Shown here piece after piece: positions 25,077 to 32,974 of a stretch of 64,000 bases of DNA; positions within the stretch are counted from its first letter, which is position 1; every line of letters begins with the position of its first letter. Below the pieces are notes generated by a model. It saw only the letters and a program-made list of their open reading frames with translations. It searched no databases and was not told the DNA's origin. Location: the NCBI RefSeq assembly GCF_010727325.1, contig NZ_AP022565.1, positions 4,154,001-4,218,000 on the forward strand, read 5' to 3'. The position numbers and the translations under genes were made by a program. Source of the stretch: Mycolicibacterium alvei. Its GTDB lineage: Bacteria; Actinomycetota; Actinomycetes; Mycobacteriales; Mycobacteriaceae.

Positions 25077-26566
25077 GACAGTTCGAATTCGACGTGTCCG
25101 TCCGCCTGCCGCACGGCGACTTGGTGTCCGACGCACATGTCTCGTGACATTGCCACCGCCACCTCGGCATCGTCACTGCGCGCCGCGACGCGGCGGCCGT
25201 CGGTCATGCGCGCGAAAATCGGCACCCAGGAGGGGCCTTGGTCACGGTCGTGCACGACCGTGTATCCATCTATGGTCGCCTCTCCGGATGCGTCGGCGGG
25301 AGAAGCGACCGGGAGGGAGGTGCCGTCGATCGCAGACTGCGCATCGGCCATGTCCGGAGTCTGCCATCCCGTTGGCGGTGGAGTCGCCGACCACAGACCC
25401 AGCGAGTGCTTTGTGATGTACCAGCCCAGTCCGGACACGAGCCCGACGGCGTCCGGGTCGCTCCTGCAGCGTCGCACCATCTCGACGATCGAATGGCTGA
25501 CATAGTTGTTACCCGGCCCTCCGTGGTAGGGCAGTCCGCCGGTCACCGTGAACCCGCGGTCATCCGCCGGGTCGAGATCCAAGGCGTCGATCGCCGCCTC
25601 GACCGCGGAAGGAAAGCAAGAGTAGAAATCAAACCATCTAATGTCGTCGATGTGAAGTCCACTGGCCGCCAATACCGCCTTGCCGGCGGCCCTTATTCCG
25701 GCGGAACGACCCAGATCAGGCCGCTGAACCGGGAAATACACGTCGTTGCATGTGGCCGACGACCACGGGAAGACCCAACGATCACTGGGCACTCCGAGTT
25801 CCTCGGCGACTTCGGCGGCCATGATCACGAAAGCGGCAGCCATATCCACGGCGATGATGCTGTTGAGCAGCTTCGGATACGGCTCGCACACCATCCGGTT
25901 AGCCGGGGAGACCGTGCTGAGCTCGTCTGCGCTACGGGCACGCGGAAACCAGGCCTGCTCGAGATGTCGGGACGCCTCAACCGTGAACGGAGCCATCAAG
26001 TCACCCAGCCAGCGGCGCTGTTCGTCGAATGTGCGGCCTGATCGGGCCGCGATCGCGGATTCGAAGATCGGGTACACCTCGTGCGGCCAATGTAACCCGG
26101 CGCCCACCTCGGCTTCGCTCAGTCCCGGGCGGGTGTCACCGAGTGACTCGTCCTGTGCTGCGATGGGTTTGGGCTCCAAAAGTGCGCTACCGGATGCGAC
26201 TTTGCGTGCTGACGCGCCGCTTTCCGCTCCGACGATCAGAGCCCCGTCGCTGACGCCGCGCCAAATGCGGCGGCCGAGGACCTCGACCAGATACTGGGGG
26301 GTGTTGCCGCCGACCGGACAACTGATGCGATGATCCGGCGTCAGCCCAGTCGCTTCGGCAATCCTCGACGCGGGGTTGTCGCGTGGGATCATCAAGATTC
26401 CGGGCGTCGCCACGGTATCGATGCGATGCCCGATCGCGGCCGAAGCATCATGCAGCGCTCGACGCGCGGCCTCGGCGGCCAAATCGATGGGATCGACGGT
26501 GCCTTCACCGCGATGTGTCAGTTCACCGACGCCGACGACAACCGGAGTGCGTGGTGGGATGGCCAA
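25073..26566 (-). CDS. Thiolase-like (SCP-x/Rv1867-type) protein, probably not a classical thiolase
   Basis: The 497-residue protein has the thiolase fold: PVVVGVGELTHRGEGTVDPI at the N-terminus, GALIVGAESGASARK, and the C-terminal GGLPYHGGPGNNYVSHS with His and a terminal OB-like domain (EATIDGYTVVHDRDQGPSW). Where thiolases have the nucleophilic Cys in a CGSG-like turn, the sequence reads SCPVGGNTPQYLV, and no Cys sits in the standard place. Similar proteins are annotated as acetyl-CoA acetyltransferase, but a lyase or lipid-transfer role is possible. First gene of the thl-adh-CMD operon. Confidence 0.75.
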   Translation of the reverse strand: MAIPPRTPVVVGVGELTHRGEGTVDPIDLAAEAARRALHDASAAIGHRIDTVATPGILMIPRDNPASRIAEATGLTPDHRISCPVGGNTPQYLVEVLGRRIWRGVSDGALIVGAESGASARKVASGSALLEPKPIAAQDESLGDTRPGLSEAEVGAGLHWPHEVYPIFESAIAARSGRTFDEQRRWLGDLMAPFTVEASRHLEQAWFPRARSADELSTVSPANRMVCEPYPKLLNSIIAVDMAAAFVIMAAEVAEELGVPSDRWVFPWSSATCNDVYFPVQRPDLGRSAGIRAAGKAVLAASGLHIDDIRWFDFYSCFPSAVEAAIDALDLDPADDRGFTVTGGLPYHGGPGNNYVSHSIVEMVRRCRSDPDAVGLVSGLGWYITKHSLGLWSATPPPTGWQTPDMADAQSAIDGTSLPVASPADASGEATIDGYTVVHDRDQGPSWVPIFARMTDGRRVAARSDDAEVAVAMSRDMCVGHQVAVRQADGHVEFELS

Positions 26567-26599
26567 CGGTCAGATCACGCTCATCGTCGAGGTCTTCTA

Positions 26600-26625
26600 T
26601 GCGACACGACTGCGATATTGTCACA
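26600..26625. promoter_or_regulatory. Candidate operator between thiolase-like gene and tetR
   Basis: TGCGACA and TGTCACA form a 7-base inverted repeat with one mismatch and a 12-base spacer. Related sequence occurs at 26635-26649 (TGCGACAACCGCGG) and after the TetR gene at 27322-27335 (TGCGACAACTGCGG), suggesting a shared binding word. Confidence 0.3.
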
Positions 26626-26692
26626 TCCGTTTCCATGCGACAACCGCGGGTGTTCGACAGAGCGGGTCCCTTGACAGGGCATACTCGTACCC

Positions 26693-27340
26693 GTGACGAA
26701 GAGATCGTTGCGGCGGGGCGACGCGACTCCTGGGCGAAACCGCGATATGGCGCGCGATCGCCTACTCGACGCCGCCGAAACGTGCCTGCAAGGCAAGGGG
26801 CTGTCGGGCACCACGATGGAGGATATCGCCAGGCATGCGGGCGTATCGCGCGCCACGGTCTATCGCTACTTCGCTAGTCGCGAATCCGTCGTATCCGGTG
26901 TCATCGTCCGCGCAGCGGAACGCTACCTGCACCGCACCAGCGGACGGATCTTGGCGCACACCGACTTGGGCTCTGCCATATTGGACTTCGTTGCAGTCAC
27001 GGTGCGCGCGGCACGCCGCGAACCGATAATCGGCATGCTCTTCGCCAGCGACGATGAACTCGCCGGCGTGGGACTGGCCGAGGGAACGTCGGTGGCGCTG
27101 TTCGAACTCGTCGCCGAGTTTCTGCGACCCGTGTTCGCCGCACACTGGCATCAACTCGAAGCCGGCGTTTCGGTCGATGACGCCGCCGAATGGATTTTGC
27201 GCATCATCCTCAGCTTGCTCGCGGTTCGCGGCCCCCGGCACCGCAGCCCCGAAGGAATCGATGCTTTCTTGCGCCGATTCCTGCTTCCCGCGCTACTGGC
27301 CGACACTCACAGTTGCATTGCTGCGACAACTGCGGAGTAG
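26693..27340 (+). CDS. TetR-family regulator
   Basis: The 215-residue protein shows the HTH ARDRLLDAAETCLQGKGLSG and TMEDIARHAGVSRATVYRYFASRESV, with a helical C-terminal domain. It is divergent from the thl-adh-CMD operon and precedes thioesterase and hydrolase genes on its own strand, so it could control both sides. GTG 26693 is the first start of the frame. Ligand unknown. Confidence 0.85.
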   Translation: MTKRSLRRGDATPGRNRDMARDRLLDAAETCLQGKGLSGTTMEDIARHAGVSRATVYRYFASRESVVSGVIVRAAERYLHRTSGRILAHTDLGSAILDFVAVTVRAARREPIIGMLFASDDELAGVGLAEGTSVALFELVAEFLRPVFAAHWHQLEAGVSVDDAAEWILRIILSLLAVRGPRHRSPEGIDAFLRRFLLPALLADTHSCIAATTAE

Positions 27341-27343
27341 TGT
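27338..27343 (+). promoter_or_regulatory. Candidate -10 box (TAGTGT) for an upstream ORF and paaI-like gene
   Basis: TAGTGT overlaps the TetR stop codon and is followed by seven bases and ATG 27351, the first codon of an 11-codon ORF. An inverted repeat CAGTTG-N11-CAACTG (27310-27332) lies just before it. Confidence 0.35.
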
Positions 27344-27350
27344 CTCAGCG

Positions 27351-27386
27351 ATGGCATCGGTATCGCTGAACGAAACGAGGCGCTGA
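27351..27386 (+). CDS. Possible leaderless upstream ORF (11 codons)
   Basis: ATG 27351 starts MASVSLNETRR and stops at 27384-27386, two bases before the ATG of the thioesterase gene. The -10 box at 27338 would make it a leaderless start. Its last codons (ACGAGGCGC) contain the only visible ribosome-site-like sequence for the thioesterase, so termination here could feed reinitiation. The peptide itself may have no function. Confidence 0.35.
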   Translation: MASVSLNETRR

Positions 27387-27388
27387 CC

Positions 27389-27823
27389 ATGGACTTCCCC
27401 CAGTTCAACAAGCAAATAGCCGAGGAGCTCCAGCACGCGGGGGGAACCTCGGGAGGGCTCGCCAAGTACTTGGACTTCCGCCACATCGAGTTCTCCGCCG
27501 GGAGACTGGTAGTGGAAATGGACGCCCGAGCCGATTTGTTGACTCCTTTCGGCACTCTGCATGGCGGATGCCTGTCAGCGATGGTCGACCACTGCTTGGG
27601 CGTGGTGTTCTATCCGGTGATCCCACCTGGGTCATGGGTGGCCACAACCGAATTCAAACTGAACCTCCTACGTCCGGTGTCCAGTGGAGTCTGCGTTGCG
27701 GTCGCCGACATCATCGCGCTGGGGAAGCGTAGCGGCGTCGCCAGGATCGACATCACCAATACGGGACGCCCGGTATGCGCCGCACAGGGAACAGTGACCG
27801 TCGTCGCCCAGAGCGCCTCGTGA
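27389..27823 (+). CDS. PaaI-type hotdog thioesterase
   Basis: The 144-residue protein is a single hotdog domain with the family signature FGTLHGGCLSAMVDHCLGVV (catalytic region HGG and Asp) and TTEFKLNLLRPV. It hydrolyses acyl- or aryl-CoA thioesters as a tetramer. It follows the TetR gene and precedes an alpha/beta hydrolase by 52 bases. The start ATG 27389 lies two bases after the small upstream ORF. Confidence 0.85.
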   Translation: MDFPQFNKQIAEELQHAGGTSGGLAKYLDFRHIEFSAGRLVVEMDARADLLTPFGTLHGGCLSAMVDHCLGVVFYPVIPPGSWVATTEFKLNLLRPVSSGVCVAVADIIALGKRSGVARIDITNTGRPVCAAQGTVTVVAQSAS

Positions 27824-27875
27824 TCCGGTCGCGGAACGAGAACGCTGCCCAAGGCGACCATCGAGGACACAGCAA

Positions 27876-28775
27876 ATGACCTCAACGTTCGAGCGCGTCC
27901 GCAACGAAGACGGAACCGCCCTTGCAGCCGATGTCTACCGACACGAATCCGCCCGCGCGGTCGTCATACTGCTGCACGGCGGTGGACAGAACCGCCATGC
28001 CTGGGCGACTACCGCGCGCCGCTTACACGCGCGCGGGTATACCGTCGTCGCTTACGACGCCCGCGGTCACGGCGACAGCGAGTGGGACCCCGATGGTCGA
28101 TACGATCTCGACCGACTTGCATCCGACCTGCTGTCGATTCGCCGATATGCCAGCGATGGCCGCCCGCCAGCTGTCGTTGGCGCATCCTTGGGCGGCATGA
28201 CGGTGTTGGGAACGCATTTGGTGGCGCCTGCCGATCTGTGGGGAGCCGTCGTACTGGTCGACATAACTCCGCGAATGGAGTTTCACGGAGCACGCCGCGT
28301 CGTGTCTTTCATGGGCGCCCATCCCGACGGATTCGATACGCTCGACGCGGCCGCGGACGTCATTGCCCAGTACAACCGGCATCGCGCTCGGCCCAAGAAC
28401 TTGGACGGTCTCCGAAAGGTCTTGCAGCAGCGCGACGACGGTCGGTGGATCTGGCGATGGGATCCGGCGTTCATAGCTTCCAACTTCGAGTTCCTGCAGG
28501 GCGACCCAGCAACTGGTGCCAAAGAATTCGGCGCCATAAGCGACCTTCTCATCGAAGGGGCCCGCCGCGTGCGAGCACCAACGCTTCTCATTCGCGGCGT
28601 TCACTCCGACGTGACGTCGCAGCAGTCGGTCGAGGAGTTCCTCGAAGTCGTACCGCACGCCGAGGCTGTCGACGTTTCGGGCACGGGCCACATGGTTGCG
28701 GGCGACGACAACGACGCCTTCACTTCGGCAGTCGCAGATTTTCTCGACCGCACGCTGAACGACTCGTCGGACTGA
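27876..28775 (+). CDS. Alpha/beta hydrolase
   Basis: The 299-residue protein has the oxyanion region VILLHGGGQNRHAW, nucleophile elbow VVGASLGGMTVLG (Ser), LLIRGVHSDVTS near the acid, and the catalytic His in VSGTGHMVAGDDNDAF. The fold is that of small esterases, C-C hydrolases and haloperoxidase-like enzymes; the substrate is not evident. GAGGACACAGCAA precedes ATG 27876. Probably co-transcribed with the thioesterase. Confidence 0.84.
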   Translation: MTSTFERVRNEDGTALAADVYRHESARAVVILLHGGGQNRHAWATTARRLHARGYTVVAYDARGHGDSEWDPDGRYDLDRLASDLLSIRRYASDGRPPAVVGASLGGMTVLGTHLVAPADLWGAVVLVDITPRMEFHGARRVVSFMGAHPDGFDTLDAAADVIAQYNRHRARPKNLDGLRKVLQQRDDGRWIWRWDPAFIASNFEFLQGDPATGAKEFGAISDLLIEGARRVRAPTLLIRGVHSDVTSQQSVEEFLEVVPHAEAVDVSGTGHMVAGDDNDAFTSAVADFLDRTLNDSSD

Positions 28776-28936
28776 GCGTCTTTCAGGGCCCTGCGATGGC
28801 CGCGGCCCGGCCACTCTGGTTCGTTGTCGAGGTGTCAGAACTACCTCCATGAACGGAACCCCGGCGGCGCAGTATCGGCGCATCCGAAGGCAGCGATGCC
28901 AAACCGTATGGTTCGACCATCGCCTGGGCCGAATTA

Positions 28937-29170
28937 TCATTCGAACCGAAGCATTTTGCTGGTGGGCGCTGTCCAGGTCGGATCGAGCGGTCGGAGTTCT
29001 CCGAACCAGTGCCCGCACACCTTGACGAACACACCCGCCGCCGGGGCGACCCGGATCAGATCGGCGCTGCTGTTGGGATCTTGGAGTCAGTCGACGGCCG
29101 GGGGCGAGTCCAGAGGACAGCCTACTGCTATCCAGGCTTCAGCTTCGGTATGCGGGAGGCGGGCGGGCAT
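28937..29170 (-). pseudogene. Possible decayed ORF with an in-frame TGA
   Basis: From ATG 29170 the minus strand reads MPARLPHTEAEAWIAVGCPL... to a TGA at 29089-29087, then continues in the same frame with good coding character (DPNSSADLIRVAPAAGVFVK, then CGHWFGELRPLDPTWTAPTS) to the stop at 28937. The single TGA splits what looks like one 77-residue polypeptide. I do not recognise the family. It may be a point-mutated remnant. Confidence 0.35.
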
Positions 29171-29196
29171 ATCCGGCGCCCGATTCGACCACCTCG

Positions 29197-29361
29197 TCAG
29201 AGCGGCGGGCGTTCCTTCGCATGAGCAGTTCCGGAAACTTCGTGGCCGAAACGATCGAGAAAGTCGTCTATTGCGGCCAGGGCGGTGCTGATCGTTCCTC
29301 GCAATGGGGCTGCTCCGGCCGCGAAGGCCGCAAACAAGGTTATTGCGAGCAGACAACTCAT
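29197..29361 (-). CDS. Small ORF with signal-peptide-like N-terminus
   Basis: A 54-residue ORF starts MSCLLAITLFAAFAAGAAPL, a short hydrophobic stretch ending in small residues, then TISTALAAIDDFLDRFGHEV and a charged end. GAAGAGGAAGGCGGAGGC directly precedes the ATG at 29361, a strong purine-rich ribosome site. It could be a small secreted or membrane peptide; conservation has not been tested. Confidence 0.4.
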   Translation of the reverse strand: MSCLLAITLFAAFAAGAAPLRGTISTALAAIDDFLDRFGHEVSGTAHAKERPPL

Positions 29362-29520
29362 GCCTCCGCCTTCCTCTTCACGCGCATCCGTTCGCCGTGG
29401 CCCACAGCAATGCCTCGTTCGGCTGCTGAAATGGTAAAACGTGGCTCACCGCTCCTTAACAGCGTAGATACCCGGATCCGCGATCGGTATGTCTCGAAGG
29501 GTCGAACCTGCGGGCGTCTG

Positions 29521-29537
29521 TTGTCTCGCAAAGACAA
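29521..29537. promoter_or_regulatory. Palindrome upstream of the PucR-type gene
   Basis: TTGTCT-N5-AGACAA (6-base exact arms) ends nine bases before the -10 box at 29547, a place where a bound regulator would affect transcription of the gene. Confidence 0.4.
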
Positions 29538-29546
29538 GTAATCGAG

Positions 29547-29552
29547 TACGGT
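29547..29552 (+). promoter_or_regulatory. Candidate -10 box (TACGGT) of the PucR-type gene
   Basis: TACGGT followed by seven bases and GTG 29560 indicates a leaderless transcript and supports the GTG start. Confidence 0.45.
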
Positions 29553-29559
29553 CGCAGCT

Positions 29560-30852
29560 GTGCTTGATTCATCCGAAGTTCAAGACACCCCCGGTCACGC
29601 GGTTCATCACCTATTCCGAGACCTCGGCGACCTCGTCAGAGAATTGCCCGAGTCCATACATGGCCTTCTGATTGAGCAAGTTGCCGAACTCGCTGCCGAT
29701 CAACAGCTCAAAGAGCTACTGAGTGACACCGTCGCCGCGAACGTAGACACTTGGTTCTCCGTCGTCCGTCACTCGATCCCGTTCGACCGCATGGAGTCAC
29801 CGACGGCCGCCCTTGAACACGCCCGGAGGATGGCGCAACGCGAGGTACCCGTCAACGCGCTGCTGCGGGCATACAGGCTCGGGCACCAGTATGGATTGAA
29901 CCTCATCATCGCTGGCCTTCGGAGCGCGGACCTACCGCCCGAGGAGAAATTGGCGCTCATTGAACACATCACCCGTGTGTCTTTCCGCTACATCGACTGG
30001 ATGTCTGAGCAGGTCTTGGAGACATATCAGACTGAACGCGCGGAGTGGGACGAGCGCCGACGAAGTTTGCGTGCACAAGCCATTCGAGACATCCTCAACG
30101 GACGCGACGTAGACCTGACCGAAGCGTCGTCGGCTATGAGGTACTTCTTGGGCGCAACGCATGTGGCTCTCATGGTATGGCTCGACCGAGATGCGGGCGC
30201 CGACACCGACGAGTTCATCGCCATGGAGCGCTTCATGCAACACGCGGTCTCCGCCACTGGAGCGAAGCAATCGGTCTACTTCTCCATCGACCGCCTCGTC
30301 GGATGCGCATGGATGACGGTTCACCGCCCGTCGGACTATTTATCGCAGCTGCGCGACTTCGTCCGGGCTCAACCTGACGGCCCAAGACTTTCCGTCGGTG
30401 AACCACTTCCGGGGATTGAAGGCTTCCGCCGCACCTACCGACAGGCTGAGCAGGCCCGTGTGGTCGCGGTGGCAGCCGACGGCTCCTCACGGCACCGGAT
30501 CGTCGCTGCACGAGATCCCGGTGTGGCCCTGGCCTCGATGCTGATGACCGATGACGCGACTCTGAAGGAATGGATTTACGATGTGCTGGGCCCGTTGGCT
30601 CAGAACACTGCATCGGACCAGCGTCTACGAGACACGTTGAGGGTGTTCTTGCGTGCCGGTTCCAGCTTCAAAGCCGCCGCCAACGAATTGCAGATACACG
30701 CCAATACCGTCAAGTATCGCGTAAATCGAGCACTCGAGCGCCGCGGTCGCCCGATCGCCGCGGAACGATTAGACGTCGAGGTCGCCCTACTGATGTGCTA
30801 TTGGCTCGGCGAAGTAGCACTGAACCCAACACAAGCCTTGGGGCGGTCCTAG
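29560..30852 (+). CDS. PucR/CdaR-type transcriptional regulator
   Basis: The 430-residue protein has an N-terminal helical sensory part (LFRDLGDLVRELPESIHGLL; AYRLGHQYGLNLIIAGLRS), a GGDEF-like central CdaR domain, and the C-terminal PucR helix-turn-helix LRVFLRAGSSFKAAANELQI then HANTVKYRVNRALERRG. Members activate catabolic or biosynthetic genes in response to metabolites. No divergent gene is present; its target may be distant or disrupted by the adjacent insertion element. GTG 29560 is supported by a -10 box. Confidence 0.86.
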   Translation: MLDSSEVQDTPGHAVHHLFRDLGDLVRELPESIHGLLIEQVAELAADQQLKELLSDTVAANVDTWFSVVRHSIPFDRMESPTAALEHARRMAQREVPVNALLRAYRLGHQYGLNLIIAGLRSADLPPEEKLALIEHITRVSFRYIDWMSEQVLETYQTERAEWDERRRSLRAQAIRDILNGRDVDLTEASSAMRYFLGATHVALMVWLDRDAGADTDEFIAMERFMQHAVSATGAKQSVYFSIDRLVGCAWMTVHRPSDYLSQLRDFVRAQPDGPRLSVGEPLPGIEGFRRTYRQAEQARVVAVAADGSSRHRIVAARDPGVALASMLMTDDATLKEWIYDVLGPLAQNTASDQRLRDTLRVFLRAGSSFKAAANELQIHANTVKYRVNRALERRGRPIAAERLDVEVALLMCYWLGEVALNPTQALGRS

Positions 30853-31169
30853 TCGTTCGTGTCCCGCGAACGCCCTTGCTGCGTAACTGTGCCGTCTACT
30901 GACGAACACGCCGAATCTGAGGATGGTCAGCGCGACGATCCGGCGCCGCCCGGCCTGATAATCCGAGTTCGATTCATGTTTCGACGCTGCCGCGGGGCTC
31001 TGCTGCGGGCAGGCTGATCGAGTGGAGTCGTCGATCGCCGCCGTACGGAGCTGAAGCAACCCATTCACCGAAGCTCATCGACGTCAGACACGCTCAAGCA
31101 CCCATCGCGCAAGGCGACAGGCGAGTCGTGGCGCAGGTTGCGACTTGTCGGCCCAGACAACCAGGAGGC
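30853..31169. other. Gene-free segment left of the insertion element
   Basis: About 317 bases with no convincing gene on either strand. Near its right end ACTTGTCGG (31143-31151) is the left arm of a 9-base inverted repeat whose right arm, CCGACAAGT, now lies beyond the insertion element at 32837-32845. Confidence 0.5.
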
Positions 31170-31174
31170 ATAAG
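31170..31174. repeat. Target-site duplication ATAAG, left copy
   Basis: Matches the copy at 32827-32831 directly outside the other end of the insertion element. Confidence 0.85.
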
Positions 31175-32826
31175 CCTTGATCCACCGATGAGCTGTCGTG
31201 GCTGAGGCTGGAATGGTTTGGTGGTCGCTTGCTGGCTGTGAGCAGGGGGTATCGGCTGGTCTGTCCAGCTTTTTCCTGTGTGCTCCGGTCGTGGCCTTTC
31301 GGCGGATTGGTCAGGTGGGGGCGGTTGCTGGCGGGCTGTGGCCGATGGTGTTGCGCCACAATCGGAGCCAGTGCGTCGCCCACGGCCAGTGGGCTGGTAG
31401 GTGCAGGATGGGTCGGCGTTGGGGGCGGGCCAGTCGGGCCGGGATGGTGATGAGGCGTCGGCGCAGGGTGGCGCCGCGAGCCACCGCGTGTGCACCGCCG
31501 GCCAGGATGCCGGCGGCGCGCTGCAGGTTGTGGGCGATGGCCGCGCACAGTATCCAGGCAGAGTTCGCCCCGAAACGTCCCGAGGGCATGTGGGCCAGGG
31601 GTCCGTCGATGAGGTCGGCGAACACGGTTTCGATGATCGCGTGGCGGCGGTGAGTGATGTCAGCGACGTCGACGGGTTCGTCGGTGTCGGTGAAGAACGG
31701 GTGATATCGCCAGACCGGGAACAGGGCGTCGGGGTATCGGGCGTCTTTGACCCGGCGCACGATCAACCGTGCCGTGATCGGAGTCTTCGTGGAACTGAAA
31801 GCGGTGCAGGTGGTTTCGGCGACTTCGGCATCGGAGATCCAGGCACCGGTGTCGGGATCGCGGCGGGATAGCACACCGGGATCCACGCGGTGTCATTGAT
31901 GTCGGCGATGGCCGCGACGACTGCGGCGGTCTTGGTCAGCACCAGCGAGAACCGGGCACCGGCGCGGCGGCAGGCGGTGACCACGCTGCTGTTGCCGTAG
32001 GCCGAGTCGCCGCGCACCAGGATGCGCCCGGTGACACCGGCGCCGCGGGCGGTGGCGACGGCTTGGGCGATCATGCGGGCCGCGCCTTTGCCCGAGTTGG
32101 TCTTGCCCGCCCGCAGTCGTGCTCCGGTGATCACCGGAGCGCAGTGTTCGGTGCTGATGGTGGTCACCAACGGGGAAAGACCCTTGCGCAGGATCTGCTT
32201 GCCGGCGATTTTGGTGTGGCCGTAGCTCGCACCTTGTTTGGCCTGGCCGTAGACCGGGCGCAGCAGTGAGTCGATGTCGATGAACACCCGCCCGTCGGCG
32301 CCGGGCAACAGATCGACACGCTCGCACAGAGCGCCCACGTGCTCACTGAGCACCGACTCCAGTTGCCGGGCATGGCCGAAGGTGAACTCCCGCAACAAGG
32401 TTCCGATGGTCGACGGGGCGTACACCTCGCCGAACAGGGTCTTCATCCCGCCGCTACGAACTACGTCGAGGTCGTCGATGCTGTCCGCGCCGGTGCACAT
32501 CCCGGCGATCAGCGTGGTCAGCTTCGGCGACGGATTGGCCGCACCGGACTTGACCCGCTCGCAGCTGAACCGAACTTTGTCGGCCAATGACGATGACAGT
32601 CCGGTCTGCTCGGCAAGGGCCATCACCGGTACCAGGCCTGCGCACGACACCAGACGCTCATCATCGAAGACCGCCGACGATGCGGCGAACCTATGGGACA
32701 CTTGCACCGGAAGTGCCTTTCCGAGTTGTGCCGATAAGTGCGTAGAGAACACTCATCATCGCAGCTCAGAGGGCACTTTCCTCATTCCGACACCCCACGA
32801 CCAGCCAATTCATCGGTGGATCGAGG
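31175..32826 (-). mobile_element. IS1380-family insertion sequence, 1652 bp, complete ends
   Basis: Terminal inverted repeats are CCTTGATCCACCGATGA at the left end and, on the opposite strand, CCTCGATCCACCGATGA at the right end (16 of 17 match). ATAAG occurs immediately outside both ends (31170-31174 and 32827-32831), a 5-bp target duplication. The element carries one transposase gene on the minus strand, which is frameshifted. Ends and duplication look young, but the transposase is broken, so it may be non-autonomous. Confidence 0.9.
31311..32752 (-). pseudogene. IS1380-family transposase, frameshifted
   Basis: The N-terminal two thirds run from 32752 (MFSTHLSAQLGKALPVQVSH) through the DDE region (GRVFIDIDSLLRPVYGQAKQ; GRILVRGDSAYGNSSVVTAC) in one frame to about 31865. 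The sequence then continues in another frame as DPDTGAWISDAEVAETTCTA to the stop at 31311. The expected reading ...YPxAV.DPDTGAW shows loss of one base (or gain of two) near 31855-31870. The joined protein would have about 480 residues, normal for the family. Programmed frameshifting is not known to me for IS1380 and no slippery run is present, so I call it a pseudogene. Confidence 0.85.
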
Positions 32827-32831
32827 ATAAG
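32827..32831. repeat. Target-site duplication ATAAG, right copy
   Basis: Matches 31170-31174. Confidence 0.85.
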
Positions 32832-32848
32832 AACATCCGACAAGTGGC

Positions 32849-32869
32849 GCGCGTGGTCTTGCCACGCGC
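32849..32869. other. Hairpin GCGCGTGG-N5-CCACGCGC
   Basis: A perfect 8-bp GC-rich stem with a 5-base loop just right of the insertion element. No T-tract follows, so it is not a classical terminator. It could help end the fadD operon transcribed towards it from the right. Confidence 0.35.
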
Positions 32870-32974
32870 TAGACGTTAGCGACGATTAACATCTTCAGCT
32901 ATTTGCAGCGGCGACCGTGGCTACTCGTCGTGACAACACTTCCCAAACCCGCGCTCCGCCTCCGGTGTCGTGCC

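Larger units (their letters stand above)
28776..29559. other. 784-bp stretch without a firm gene
   Basis: This interval holds two suspicious minus-strand frames described separately (28937-29170, interrupted by TGA; 29197-29361, a small signal-peptide-like ORF), and the promoter region of the PucR gene at its right end. Plus-strand frames here have poor codon character. It looks like partly decayed coding sequence. Confidence 0.5.

Noticed and set aside
29087..29089. Selenocysteine recoding of the in-frame TGA
   Set aside because: No SECIS-like hairpin was seen and the flanking residues match no known selenoprotein.
31763..31890. Programmed frameshift in the IS1380-type transposase
   Set aside because: No slippery run or downstream stem was seen and the family is not known to me to use it; a plain one-base lesion explains it.
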